From assembly GCA_965204695.1 (NCBI GenBank), contig OZ242007.1:3472001-3536000 (forward strand): a stretch of 64,000 nucleotides of DNA, in the 5' to 3' direction. The translations under genes and the position numbers were made by a program. Shown here piece by piece: positions 34,011 through 43,177 of the stretch. The DNA comes from JAHEKD01 sp965204695 (GTDB taxonomy: Bacteria > Pseudomonadota > Gammaproteobacteria > Arenicellales > JAHEKD01). The notes under the pieces are model-generated. The model was not told the origin of the DNA, ran no database searches, and saw nothing but the letters and a program-made list of their open reading frames with translations. Every line of letters starts with the position of its first letter. Positions within the stretch are counted from its first letter, which is position 1.

Positions 34011-35207
34011 TTATTCTTCTGTCCCTAGTGGCTCGCTATTCATTGGTTGCCGATAAGTGTCGCCATCTTCACCAATGCTGGCCTCATTTTCTTTTCGGCG
34101 TATTTCGTTGACATTCAGCCATCCCCATTCGCGGGCGATTCTGTAGGCTTCATAACGTTCTTTAATACTGCCTCTGAGTAATCCCTCAGCGTTATGTTCA
34201 ATAAAGTGGGTTCTGCGTCCGTGTTCGGTTAGTAGGCTCATTGTCATGGCCTTTTCTAATCTCACCATCCAGGGTCGTAGGCAGTGCATGACAAGCATTC
34301 TGGATTGTTCGGTTATGTTTGAATAAGTGGCTTTATCCAGTATGCCGATAGTCGGCGGTGGTACTCGGTATATTCGGACAATATCTTCAAGAGTCAATTT
34401 TCGACTTTCGATAAATTCAGCGTCTTTTTGACTTAATGAAATTTGCTGATACTTCATCCCTTCTTCAAGCACGATTAGATTTCCAGCCTTTCTTGTTCCC
34501 CCGGTAATATCTTTAATACTTTGCCTAAGGCTATTTTTTTGCTTTTCATTTAAAGAGCTGGGATGTTCAAGAGCTCCTGCTGGCATAGCCGCATTGGTCA
34601 TCAGGCTTGTTTCATATTCCTGTTGAGCTAATGCTATGCCGATAGTTTCTCTGGCGATAGTAATGGGTGATAAACCTGTGAAGCCGTCCGACGATCGATA
34701 GCGCAAGTGAAAGATTTCGTCCTGTGTGTATTTCACTGTACCACCTTTGTCCGGTGTCACCACATAGCGTACACGGCCATTAATCAGTTTTTCAGGGTGA
34801 ACTTGTCCGGGGTGCAAGGGATAGAGTGCTTTAATCGCGCCACGTCCATCTATCTCCTTTAGCGCATATCCGTTGCCTGTTAGCGCACAAGATGCAAGGA
34901 GTTGTTCTCTAAACTCCATACTGGTTTGTGCTGGGTTGGCCTGGATGTTTAGCACTTGGTAAAGCGGGTGACTTTTATCTACCTCTTTGCCTTCGTTGTC
35001 CATTCGTCGATAAATCGGTAAAGGTAAGGAACTTATCGTTTCAGCAATGACTTGCACACAGGCATGGACTGCTGGGATTGCTGTGGCGGTTTCCGGGGAG
35101 ACAATCTTGCTGCCGGTACTTCGCATCCCTAGCCATTCACCTAGATAAGGGTCAGTACTGGAAATATCCCGCTTTTCCCGTTTGAATAATCCTGCAAATA
35201 ATCCCAT
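34011..35207 (-). CDS. HK97-family phage portal protein
   Basis: This 398-residue protein is the usual length for HK97-type portals. Family blocks are AVHACVQVIAETISSLPLPIYRR, HPLYQVLNIQANPAQTSMEFREQL, DEIFHLRYRSSDGFTGLSPI and FRVPPPTIG-like IYRVPPPTIGILDKATYSNITEQ. Twelve copies would form the DNA-entry ring at a capsid vertex. Its start overlaps the protease stop by one base (TAATG). It lies downstream of the protease and capsid genes, the reverse of the common portal-protease-capsid order. Confidence 0.92.
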   Translation of the reverse strand: MGLFAGLFKREKRDISSTDPYLGEWLGMRSTGSKIVSPETATAIPAVHACVQVIAETISSLPLPIYRRMDNEGKEVDKSHPLYQVLNIQANPAQTSMEFREQLLASCALTGNGYALKEIDGRGAIKALYPLHPGQVHPEKLINGRVRYVVTPDKGGTVKYTQDEIFHLRYRSSDGFTGLSPITIARETIGIALAQQEYETSLMTNAAMPAGALEHPSSLNEKQKNSLRQSIKDITGGTRKAGNLIVLEEGMKYQQISLSQKDAEFIESRKLTLEDIVRIYRVPPPTIGILDKATYSNITEQSRMLVMHCLRPWMVRLEKAMTMSLLTEHGRRTHFIEHNAEGLLRGSIKERYEAYRIAREWGWLNVNEIRRKENEASIGEDGDTYRQPMNSEPLGTEE

Positions 35208-35782
35208 TACACCGTCTCCAAGAATCGTTTTAAAAAGGTAAGCCGCGCCGGGGATGGAGAACTATTATCATTAACTGAAGCAATGCCGTGGCTAGAAACA
35301 AACCGTTTTAAGACTTCAGTATCTTGATAAGCGGGATTACTCGTTACTGTGATTTCGTGTAACGTTACATCCCTTAATTCTCGGTGCGGCTTTCCATTTC
35401 TTTCAAACCAGTAATCACCATCTTCAGGCACATTAAAGGCAAAACTGGCTCCGTGGACATCACCACGTTCAACCAAAATACCTAAATCTTTGCCGACAGT
35501 GGTTGGTGGCAAACTAATTTCAAAATATAAACCTCGCTCATCTTCATTAAGTTTTAATGTGCCGGAACCAACGCGTCCCAAAACACTTCGCTGATCGTGG
35601 TCATACAGCGCCAGAATGTCATCCGGGTTTTTTAGACTTCTCGAAAATGCACCAGGTTTAATACTCTCGGTAAAGTTGCCTAAATCTTTGGATTCTGCAT
35701 TGAATACGGCGGCATAACCGACTAATTTGCCTGTGGAGGCTACGCGCAACTCAGTGGCTGCGCGTGTCTCAATCTTACTCAT
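35207..35782 (-). CDS. HK97-family prohead protease
   Basis: This 191-residue protein contains the S78/HK97 prohead protease pattern GYAAVFNAESKDLGNFTESIKPGAFSRSL, VLGRVGSGTLKLNEDERGLYFEISLP and HGASFAFNVPEDG (His/Ser region), then LHEITVTSNPAYQDTEV. It would cleave capsid protein and itself during head maturation. It is coupled to both neighbours by one-base TAATG overlaps: capsid gene upstream, portal gene downstream. It appears complete. Confidence 0.9.
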   Translation of the reverse strand: MSKIETRAATELRVASTGKLVGYAAVFNAESKDLGNFTESIKPGAFSRSLKNPDDILALYDHDQRSVLGRVGSGTLKLNEDERGLYFEISLPPTTVGKDLGILVERGDVHGASFAFNVPEDGDYWFERNGKPHRELRDVTLHEITVTSNPAYQDTEVLKRFVSSHGIASVNDNSSPSPARLTFLKRFLETV

Positions 35783-36390
35783 TATGTTGTCGCCAAATCT
35801 GTTGCAACTACAAATGATTCAGGGTGCCTCACGGCTATGTCACAGTCTTGCAGAGCGTTGATTTTCACGCCGCCTTTGCTGTAAACATCGCTGTGGTAAG
35901 GATTAACCAGAATGTCTACCGCAGACCAGTAACCAATCAGTAAATCTGACCAGTTGCCGAATACAATGGTAGATTCATTGCCTACATTCGGTAGGGTGGT
36001 TGTCTGTAACAGTGGATAACCTGCCAACTCATTTACACCATTCATGATGTATTCCGGGTGACCAGCTACCTTTTCGGTACTTCGCATTGTCTTAACTGCT
36101 TTGGGTTCGGCTATCCAACCTAAACTACCCATTAAGGCGTGATCGGTCATAAGCTCGGTTGAAAACTCTAGAATCTTCCCCCACGTTGGTGTGCCACCGA
36201 AAGTTACTGAAGTTATTCCGCTGGTTTGGGTAATACCTGTCGGGTTATTACTTGCACCATCACCGATTAATGCGGCCGTATCAATAGCCTGTGCGATGAC
36301 AAAAGCTAAGTCGTTTCTAACTAACTGCTCAATACTTGGTGAGCCTCTTACAACAGCGGCCGGTGCCTCAGCCAATTTGGTAACTAATTT
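35782..36390 (-). pseudogene. HK97-type major capsid protein, N-terminal half missing
   Basis: Only about 200 C-terminal residues remain: KLVTKLAEAPAAVVRGSPSIEQ, LVRNDLAFVIAQAIDTAALIGDG, NPTGITQTSGI, MLNGVNELAGYPLLQ-like and FGNWSDLLIGYWSAVDILVNPY are the HK97 capsid blocks. A full protein has around 400 residues. A TTG at 36375 can open the remaining frame, but homology runs to at least 36387, where DNA switches to a BCCT transporter gene on the other strand. The gene cannot make a working capsid subunit. Confidence 0.85.
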
Positions 36391-37519
36391 TCATTGGGGA
36401 TTGCATGGCTGGGGGGTATTTGTAGTTGTTGGTCTAGCTCTGGCGTATTTTTCGTACCGCAAAGACTTGCCACTTTCAATGCGTACAACTTTATACCCAA
36501 TATTGGGGGATAAAATCTATGGATTCTGGGGACATCTTGTTGATCTTCTCTGTGTATTCGGGACGATCTTTGGTTTAGCAACGTCACTAGGGCTGGGTGT
36601 AAAGCCTATATCAGCAGGCTTGGCAAATCTCGGCTTTATGGAAGATACGCAAACCAATCAATTGATTCTTGTTGGTATCATCACCTTGCTGGGTACAACA
36701 TCAGCGGCAACAGGTGTAGGTAAAGGTGTGCGTATTCTTAGTGAGTGTAATATCTGGGCGAGCATATTCTTGTTGTTGCTGTTTTTCATTCTAGGTCCAA
36801 CAACCTTTATGTTGGCCATGGTGCTCACCGGGTTCGGGGACTATATTTGGAATGTAATTCCAATGGGGTTTTGGATGAACACTAATCCAGAGAGCACATG
36901 GCAAAGTGGTTGGACGATCTTTTACTGGGGTTGGTGGATTTCATGGTGCCCGTTTGTTGGACTCTTTATCGCTCGTGTATCAAAGGGACGAACTATTCGT
37001 GAATTCAGCGTTGCAGTGCTCTTAATTCCTACTAGCGTTGTTGTACTGTGGATGTCTGCTTTTGGTGGTGCTGCCACTTTTACAGAACTTTTTGGTGTCG
37101 GAGGCGTAGTTGATGCGGTGAACAATAATTATGCAGATGGCGTGTTTACAACGCTAGCCGGATTTGGTTATGACTCACTTCTTTATCCAATTACCGTACT
37201 AACTACGATTTTGCTTATCTCGTGGTTTGTCACCTCTTCAGACTCTGGAACACTTGTCATGGCGACGATGATGTCAATGGGGTCCGAACATCCACCCGTT
37301 AAATTCAGGATTTTCTGGGGACTAACCTCAGGCATAGTCGCCGGAGTACTGATGCTGGCTGGTGGCCTTGGACCACTTCAGACGGCTTCTATCGTCGCCG
37401 GACTGCCAATAGCGGCCATGCTGATTCTGATGTGCTACGGTATTGCGAAGTCATTACATGAAGACTTTCCGGTTCCTGAGGTTGAAGACAAACGTGAAAT
37501 GGAATTCCTCAAGCGTTAG
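36388..37519 (+). pseudogene. BCCT-family betaine/choline/carnitine transporter, N-terminus lost
   Basis: About 377 codons of a BCCT transporter remain, beginning TNFHWGLHGWGVFVVVGLALAYFSYR, the conserved region near residue 130 of a full protein. It continues through TSAATGVGKGVRILSECNIW, FYWGWWISWCPFVGLFIARVSKGRTIREF (the BCCT hallmark) and FVTSSDSGTLV. The frame stays open into antisense capsid DNA up to 36191, but that part is not transporter sequence. The first three or so helices and the promoter are gone, so it is presumably non-functional. Context (GbdR-like regulator, dimethylglycine dehydrogenase) suggests it once imported glycine betaine. Confidence 0.9.
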
Positions 37520-37620
37520 CTGTATCAGTTGTTTGGGCTTTAATGAGGAGCAGATATTTAGATAGCTAAAAAAAATATACACATTGAAGGTACTCCTTTT
37601 CTTTTCTGTGTGTTAGTTTG

Positions 37621-37646
37621 GCCGGCTTTATGCCGGCTTTTTTTTT
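37621..37646 (+). terminator. Terminator of the BCCT transporter gene
   Basis: GCCGGC / GCCGGC stem with TTTAT loop, then nine T residues. Confidence 0.85.
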
Positions 37647-37773
37647 CCATATCAAAAGGAGTGCTAATCACATTAATAACCTAGTTTCCTGACTGACGAA
37701 TCCGTAAGTAATGAATCTGTGTGCCTTATTTACTTTTCGTTAGACTATCATCCAGTTTTTTACACAGGTCAGA

Positions 37774-38730
37774 TTATGTGGACTGCTGACGTTGTGTTGT
37801 GGGTGAAATGCCATAACTACTTCGATAACACTGACTAAAATGGGATTGTGATATAAACCCAGTTGCTTGCGCTATATGCGTGATAGATTTACTTGTGTTG
37901 ACGAGTAAATTTCTGGCTATTTGAAGTCTTAAATCCATATAATATTTAGTCGGTGTAGAGTCTAAATTTTCTCGGAACAACCGTTCAAGTTGCCGTGTGG
38001 ATATCCCGATATAATGAGATAGTTCTTTAAGTCTGATTGGCTCTTCAATGTTTGACTCCATTAAAGTAACTGCCTCAATCAATTTCGGATGATTAGTGCC
38101 GATAATATGTTTTAGGGGAACTCGTTGTTTATCTTCAGTGCTTCGAATTCTTTCTAACATCAGTGTTTCAGAAATATCTGACGCAAGCTCGGTACCTTGT
38201 CGATGCTTGATTAAGGTAGCAATCAAGTGCACTGCTGAAGCACCACCTGGACAGCTAAATCGGTCTATGTCTATTTCATATAGACATTTAGTAAAAATTA
38301 CATCCGGAAATGTGTGTTGCATGAAACTAAAACTGTGCCAATGAACACTACATCGATATTTGTCGAATAAACCTAACTTAGCTAAAACATATATTCCTGA
38401 GGAAATTGCTCCAAGAGGAATATTTTTCTTGGATATATTTATTAGCATAGTTTTTGTCTTGTCATTAATCTCATCTGTTGGGTTATCACTACCACAGACA
38501 AAAAAGCAATCCATCTTCATGGCTTCATCAATTGTATTATCAGGATGAGTCAAAGAACCAATTGTAGATTTAACCAAACTATTATCTTGAGTAAATACTG
38601 CACAATGGTAAAGCTCTTTTCCAGCAAGTTTATTCGCCAGCAAAAAAGTTTCGACAATTGAGGCATAAGCAATCATAGAAAACTTCGGTAATAGAAGGAG
38701 GCCAATTTTTGTAGTGATTGATTTATCCAT
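37774..38730 (-). CDS. GlxA-type AraC-family regulator, GbdR-like
   Basis: The protein has 318 residues: N-terminal DJ-1/PfpI-like domain (residues ~8-180, with ISSGIYVLAKLGLFDKYRCSVHWHS) and C-terminal AraC helix-turn-helix pair (LSHYIGISTRQLERLFRENLDSTPTKYYMDLRL and ITHIAQATGFISQSHFSQCYRSSYGISP). This two-domain layout and its place between a BCCT transporter and a dimethylglycine dehydrogenase match GbdR, the activator of glycine betaine and dimethylglycine catabolism in pseudomonads. Ligand specificity cannot be proved from sequence. It reads away from a region with two direct repeats that could be its own binding sites. Confidence 0.85.
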   Translation of the reverse strand: MDKSITTKIGLLLLPKFSMIAYASIVETFLLANKLAGKELYHCAVFTQDNSLVKSTIGSLTHPDNTIDEAMKMDCFFVCGSDNPTDEINDKTKTMLINISKKNIPLGAISSGIYVLAKLGLFDKYRCSVHWHSFSFMQHTFPDVIFTKCLYEIDIDRFSCPGGASAVHLIATLIKHRQGTELASDISETLMLERIRSTEDKQRVPLKHIIGTNHPKLIEAVTLMESNIEEPIRLKELSHYIGISTRQLERLFRENLDSTPTKYYMDLRLQIARNLLVNTSKSITHIAQATGFISQSHFSQCYRSSYGISPTTQRQQST

Positions 38731-38767
38731 TAATGTACAACTTGCCGATAATTACAATGCAATAATG

Positions 38768-38851
38768 ATCCTAGTCAAACGAAGTTTCAATATGATTATT
38801 GAATTACATCACTTGGTAATTATCTAGCTTAACTATTATCTTGGTCAAACG
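38768..38851. promoter_or_regulatory. Pair of direct repeats upstream of the GbdR-like gene
   Basis: ATCCTAGTCAAACG at 38768-38781 and ATCTTGGTCAAACG at 38838-38851 match at 12 of 14 bases. They are 70 bp apart, close to seven helical turns. Both are followed within ten bases by a TTTCAA/TTGAAA element. Good candidates for an activator binding site. Confidence 0.5.
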
Positions 38852-39233
38852 TAATTGAAACTTTAAAAGTTTCCTGTACCTGTAACAATGGATTAATTTA
38901 AATGTCTAGCTGCTGTTTCTTTGATCAGCATCAATTAAGTTAAAGTTATACTAGTTTATAAAGTTTCATAAATATAGAACTTTAAGAGAAATAATAAATA
39001 TTTATAAAACATTGATTAATTTCTATATTAATAATAAGGAAAGATTGAACATTCACTCAAATGTTTTACATACCCCTACGTGAAAGTTGGGCCGGCAATC
39101 TTTCTGCCGGCCTATCTTTTACACCAGACTGATGAAATTAAATACATGCAGATATCACCGACGATAAAGGATTGAGTCAATCAGTCATTTACGACAGTCT
39201 AGACATCTAATTTTAATTTCATTGATTGACCTA
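38852..39233. other. Non-coding stretch with ribosome-site-like sequence and orphan terminator
   Basis: There is no open frame of useful length. AATAAGGAAAG near 39033-39043 looks like a ribosome site, yet only ~45 bp later a GC-rich terminator begins. Either a gene was deleted between its start and terminator, or the region makes a small RNA. The rest is AT-rich with no feature I recognise. Confidence 0.4.
39089..39120 (+). terminator. Orphan intrinsic terminator
   Basis: GGCCGGCA / TGCCGGCC stem with a 7-nt loop, followed by TATCTTTT. It resembles the BCCT terminator at 37621 (both built on GCCGGC). No gene precedes it on this strand. Confidence 0.7.
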
Positions 39234-39301
39234 GCCCCAGAAAGTTGATCCAGTTGATGAGATAGGATTTGGTTTACTATTTAGCTTAAAGGAGTCAATT
39301 T

Positions 39302-39583
39302 ATGCCTAAAGGTAAACGCGTTCCAACCGAGACCATAATCAAAACACTGCGTGAAGTGGAAATTCATCACGCCCAAGGTCACACCATTGCCGAGAGTTGC
39401 CGTCAGTGCGGTATTACCGAACAAACCTACTACCGCTGGCGTAAGCAGTACGGTGGTATGCAAGTGAACCAGGTTCGTCAAATGAAGGATCTGGAAAAGG
39501 AGAATGCACGTCTTCGCAAAGCGGTGTCTGATTTAACGTTGGATAAATTAATCCTAGAGGAAGCGTTGTCGGGAAAGTATTAA
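39302..39583 (+). CDS. IS3-family transposase OrfA
   Basis: This 93-residue protein has a helix-turn-helix (HTIAESCRQCGITEQTYYRWRKQYGG) followed by a leucine-zipper-like coiled coil (VRQMKDLEKENARLRKAVSDLTLDKLILEEAL), the standard IS3-group OrfA that binds the inverted repeats. A -1 frameshift at GGGAAAG (39571-39577) near its end would join it to OrfB and make the full transposase; read straight through, it stops at TAA 39581. It has a clear AAAGGAG ribosome site before ATG 39302. Confidence 0.9.
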   Translation: MPKGKRVPTETIIKTLREVEIHHAQGHTIAESCRQCGITEQTYYRWRKQYGGMQVNQVRQMKDLEKENARLRKAVSDLTLDKLILEEALSGKY

Positions 39584-40503
39584 GCCCGGAGCGTCGCCGT
39601 TTATGTGTTGATCATGTTCGTGAGCAGCTTTGTGTATCTGAACGCAGAGCCTGTCAAGTAATTGGTCAACCGCGTTCCACCCAACGTTATCAGCGTATTG
39701 TCAAAGACGATGAAGCGGCACTGACAGCGGATATCATTCAATTGGCGAGTGAGTTTGGCCGTTATGGGTATCGCCGTATTACTGCACTGTTAAAACTGTA
39801 TCTGGGTTGGTGTGTAAATCATAAACGTGTAGAACGTATCTGGCGACGTGAGGGGCTAAAAGTACCGAGTAAACAACCCAAACGAGGTCGACTATGGCTC
39901 AATGATGGCTCGTGTGTTCGATTAAGACCGAGTTGGAAGAATCATGTCTGGGCCTATGACTTCGTTCAAGATCTTACGGATGATGGTCGTGCTTATCGAC
40001 TGTTAACCATCATTGATGAATATACCCGAGAATGTCTGGCGATTATTACTGAGAGACGTCTGAACAGTGCTAGTGTACTCAACGCTCTAGAACAGTTATT
40101 CATGGCACGTGGTATTCCTGATCATATTCGCTCCGATAATGGGTCCGAATTCACGGCCAGGGCTGTACGTGAATGGTTAACCAAAATGAAAGTTAAAACG
40201 TTATTTATTGAACCCGGTTCTCCCTGGGAGAACGGTTACAATGAAAGTTTCAATGGCAAGCTACGTGATGAACTGTTGGATCGTGAAGTGCTTTATACAT
40301 TGACTGAAGCACAAGTGCTGGTTGAGCGATGGCGGGTCCATTACAACACAATTCGACCACACTCATCGCTAGGTTATCGACCACCAGCCCCGCAGACGAT
40401 CTTGCCAAACCCTTCAAGAATTGCTTACACTACGTTCCAGCCCTTCTTGAAGGGAAACTGTAACCCGAACCAGAGACTAACTTCTAAACTGGTACCAACT
40501 TAA
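39571..40503 (+). CDS. IS3-family transposase OrfB (made by -1 frameshift)
   Basis: The frame begins at the slippery heptamer and continues through LSPERRRLCVDHVREQLCVSERRACQVIG (HTH_21-like) to an integrase catalytic core. The DDE residues are in WAYDFVQDL, RSDNGSEF and ENGYNESFNGKLRDELL. No ATG with a good ribosome site lies at its start, so production as an OrfAB fusion is expected. The frame is intact, so the element may still be mobile. The family is IS3; the subgroup (IS407-like) is a tentative call. Confidence 0.88.
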   Translation, partial: GKVLSPERRRLCVDHVREQLCVSERRACQVIGQPRSTQRYQRIVKDDEAALTADIIQLASEFGRYGYRRITALLKLYLGWCVNHKRVERIWRREGLKVPSKQPKRGRLWLNDGSCVRLRPSWKNHVWAYDFVQDLTDDGRAYRLLTIIDEYTRECLAIITERRLNSASVLNALEQLFMARGIPDHIRSDNGSEFTARAVREWLTKMKVKTLFIEPGSPWENGYNESFNGKLRDELLDREVLYTLTEAQVLVERWRVHYNTIRPHSSLGYRPPAPQTILPNPSRIAYTTFQPFLKGNCNPNQRLTSKLVPT

Positions 40504-40508
40504 GGGGC

Positions 40509-40720
40509 AGATCAGGATTTGGATGGTGTGAGGTGCCTTGAGCGCTGGTGGTTTAGTTAATTAAGTGAACCAGCAGCATTGATTTATTAAGGGGCCTTGA
40601 GGTCCCTTAATATGATCATGATTGTGCAAGGCAGGCTAATTGGGAATGAACTGTAAAAAAACTATATCAGACGAGCAATGTGAATGTTTATCAAACGAAA
40701 TGTAGAGCAGGAAATAACGA
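40509..40720 (+). promoter_or_regulatory. Leader of the dimethylglycine dehydrogenase gene with two hairpins
   Basis: GCTGGT...ACCAGC forms one hairpin near 40540-40575. A second, TTAAGGGGCC TTGA GGTCCCTTAA, spans 40587-40610 without a T-run. The leader follows the IS right end directly, so the original promoter may be displaced. I do not recognise a riboswitch class. Confidence 0.35.
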
Positions 40721-43177
40721 ATGAGCACTAAGCAATTGCCAGGTGCAGCTAAAGTTGTAATCGTCGGTGGAGGAGTAATCGGCGCTTCCATGGCCTATCA
40801 TCTGGCACTCGAGGGTTGGACAGATTGTTTATTAATTGAAAAAGCTGAACTGACATCCGGCTCAACATGGCACGCGGCAGGGCAGTGTCCAAGTTTTGTC
40901 CCGGATTATAATTTGGCGAAAATTCATGATTATGGTGTCAATCTTTACCCCAAACTTGAGGGGTTGACGGGTCAATATGTGAGCTGGCACGGGTGTGGAG
41001 GTATCCGTTTTGCCTATAATCATGCTGAAGTTGAATGGTTTCACCGAGTAGCGGGTGTGGGTAAATTGATAGGATATGAATGCGAAATCATTGACCCTTC
41101 AAAGATCCAGGAACTGCTGCCTTACGCCAACATCGAAGGTGTGATTGCAGGCGCCTGGACCCTGAATGATGGACATGTTGATCCAGCAGGTGTCTGTAAT
41201 GCCATGGCAAAAGGGGCAAGAGACTTGGGCGCAAATATTGTGACTAATAATCGTGTGCTGGATATCGTCAACCGTTCTTCCGGAGATTGGGAAGTCATCA
41301 CTGAGCAAGGCAATGTTATTGCTGAGCATGTAGTCAATGCAGCCGGTTGCTATGCGCGTCAGGTTTCGCAGATGGTGGGTACTGATATCCCCATGATCAA
41401 TATGAAACATACCTACATCGTGACGGATGCAGTACCAGAGTTTATTGACCAGGATGAAGAAATGCCGGTTATTCGCGATCCTTATCCATCTTCGTATTAC
41501 CGTCAGGAACAAAAGTCAGCATTGATTGGAATTTATGAGATGGCCAATTCTGAGCAATGTTGGACACATCGAGGCGGCTGGCCGGAATGGGAATCTAAGA
41601 ATGAGTTGTTTGATCCTGACTTTGACAACCTAATGCCCTATATAGAACGTGTCTTCGAGAGAGTACCCATGTGGTCGGAGTTAGGCATTAAACGGATTGT
41701 TTGTGGAGCGATTCCCCATACACCTGACAGTAATCCGTTCTTGGGGCCAGCGGCTGGGCTTCGAAATTTTTGGCACGCTAACGGTATGTCAATTGGTGTT
41801 GCCGCCGGGGCTGGGTCCGGTAAATATCTGGCGCAATGGATGGTTCATGGTGATGCTGAAATAAATATGGCCGGTTTTGACCCGCGTCGATTTAGTGGTT
41901 TTGCCCCGGGGGAATATACAAAAGAGAAATCTCACGAGGATTACGAACATATGTATAAATTACACTTGCCGGGTGAAGAGCGTCCGGCGGGTCGTAAAAT
42001 CAGAGCAACGCCTTTGTATGATGTGCTGAGCGAAAAAGGTGCTGTGTTTGAGGAGGTCAATGGTTGGGAGCGTGCGAAGTGGTTTTCGCTGGATGGACGA
42101 AAAGAGGAAATAGGTTTTAAGCGTAACAATACATTTGAGGTTGTTGCTGCTGAATGTCGTGCTGTGAGAGAACGTGTTGGCATCATGGAGCTATCGACAT
42201 TTGGGAAATACGATGTTGTGGGCAAGGATGCGGAAAAAATGTTAAATCGCATTACTGCTAATAAAATGCCAGTAAGAGAGGGTGGGATTACACTTTCCCA
42301 TTATCTGGCCGAAAACGGTCGACTAAACGGTGAGTCCACCATTACTCGTCTGGCTGAAGGTCATTATTACGTGCTCTCAGGAGCGACTTGCGAAGAGCGA
42401 GATCTTTCTACCTTGTATTTTGGTATTGAGCCAGATGAAGATGTAAACGTGATAAACCGTACAAATGACTTTGGTGCCTTAGTCGTGGCAGGGCCGAAAT
42501 CGAGAGAGGTACTGAACCAGTTAACCGATACTGATTTATCAAATGAGTCATTCAAATGGTTAACCGGCAGGGAGATTCAAATTGCAGGCGCCACGGTTCG
42601 CGCCCTAAGAGTGAACTATGTAGGTGAATTAGGGTGGGAAATTCATTGCCGCATGGATGATTTAGTGAGCATATATGAAGCTATCTGTAACGCTGGACAA
42701 GCGTTTGATATTTCCAATTTCGGGACCTATGCAGTGAATTCATTGCGGATGGAAAAAGGATACAAAGGCTGGGGGCATGAATTAACCAATGAGATCACCA
42801 TGGTAGAGGCAGATTTGATGCGTTTTTTTAATACTAATAAAGGTGATTTTCGTGGCAAGCAAGCGACATTAGCATTAAACGAATTAGCAGCTGACCCCTT
42901 GGCGCTGAAGCAAAAACTGGTGTATTTCGAGGTTGATGCCGAGGATAATGATGTGGTGGGAGGTGAAGCTGTGTTAATGGGTGACAGGCCTATTGGCGTA
43001 ACGACTTCGGGGGGGTATGGCCATACTACGGGACAAAGCCTAGGGTTTGCATATGTTTCTCCAGAATTTGTAGAACCGGGTAGTCAATTTGATGTTTTAT
43101 TAATCGGTCAACCACGCAAAGCCACTGTACTGGCTAAACCAGTGTGGGACGCTACAAGCGAGCGATCGAGAATGTAA
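40721..43177 (+). CDS. Dimethylglycine/sarcosine dehydrogenase-like FAD enzyme with GcvT domain
   Basis: The protein has 818 residues. The N-terminal FAD-binding DAO domain has VVIVGGGVIGASMAYHLA, and STWHAAGQ holds the His that carries covalent FAD in dimethylglycine dehydrogenases. The C-terminal half (~430-810) is a GcvT/aminomethyltransferase fold (LNRITANKMP, LRVNYVGELGWEIHC, LRMEKGYKGWGHEL) that transfers the released one-carbon unit to tetrahydrofolate. The enzyme demethylates dimethylglycine or sarcosine in glycine betaine breakdown. It fits the GbdR-like regulator and BCCT transporter nearby. Exact substrate is not certain. The start follows GAGCAGGAAATAACG. Confidence 0.88.
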   Translation: MSTKQLPGAAKVVIVGGGVIGASMAYHLALEGWTDCLLIEKAELTSGSTWHAAGQCPSFVPDYNLAKIHDYGVNLYPKLEGLTGQYVSWHGCGGIRFAYNHAEVEWFHRVAGVGKLIGYECEIIDPSKIQELLPYANIEGVIAGAWTLNDGHVDPAGVCNAMAKGARDLGANIVTNNRVLDIVNRSSGDWEVITEQGNVIAEHVVNAAGCYARQVSQMVGTDIPMINMKHTYIVTDAVPEFIDQDEEMPVIRDPYPSSYYRQEQKSALIGIYEMANSEQCWTHRGGWPEWESKNELFDPDFDNLMPYIERVFERVPMWSELGIKRIVCGAIPHTPDSNPFLGPAAGLRNFWHANGMSIGVAAGAGSGKYLAQWMVHGDAEINMAGFDPRRFSGFAPGEYTKEKSHEDYEHMYKLHLPGEERPAGRKIRATPLYDVLSEKGAVFEEVNGWERAKWFSLDGRKEEIGFKRNNTFEVVAAECRAVRERVGIMELSTFGKYDVVGKDAEKMLNRITANKMPVREGGITLSHYLAENGRLNGESTITRLAEGHYYVLSGATCEERDLSTLYFGIEPDEDVNVINRTNDFGALVVAGPKSREVLNQLTDTDLSNESFKWLTGREIQIAGATVRALRVNYVGELGWEIHCRMDDLVSIYEAICNAGQAFDISNFGTYAVNSLRMEKGYKGWGHELTNEITMVEADLMRFFNTNKGDFRGKQATLALNELAADPLALKQKLVYFEVDAEDNDVVGGEAVLMGDRPIGVTTSGGYGHTTGQSLGFAYVSPEFVEPGSQFDVLLIGQPRKATVLAKPVWDATSERSRM

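Larger units (their letters stand above)
32490..36390. mobile_element. Truncated prophage or phage-satellite fragment
   Basis: The fragment is bounded on the left by the tRNA-Met half and on the right by an abrupt break inside a capsid gene at about 36388. It contains, all on the reverse strand, capsid (C-terminal part), prohead protease, portal, DUF4224, a lone arm-binding domain and integrase. Terminase, tail, lysis and regulatory genes are absent. It is therefore a decayed or rearranged element, not an inducible prophage. Confidence 0.85.
39234..40508 (+). mobile_element. IS3-family insertion sequence
   Basis: The element is about 1.27 kb with imperfect ~20-bp terminal inverted repeats: GCCCCAGAAAGTTGATCCAG on the left; the right end read inwards is GCCCCTTAAGTTGGTACCAG. 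It contains orfA and orfB in overlapping frames with a -1 slippage site. No target duplication is evident. It lies between the GbdR-like regulator and the dimethylglycine dehydrogenase gene and may have separated them from a former promoter. Confidence 0.88.

Noticed and set aside
36191..36387. Upstream extension of the BCCT reading frame
   Set aside because: It runs antisense through the capsid gene and encodes no transporter sequence; the open frame there is chance.
40509..40720. Glycine riboswitch ahead of the dehydrogenase gene
   Set aside because: Only two simple hairpins are seen; the conserved glycine-aptamer elements are not recognisable.
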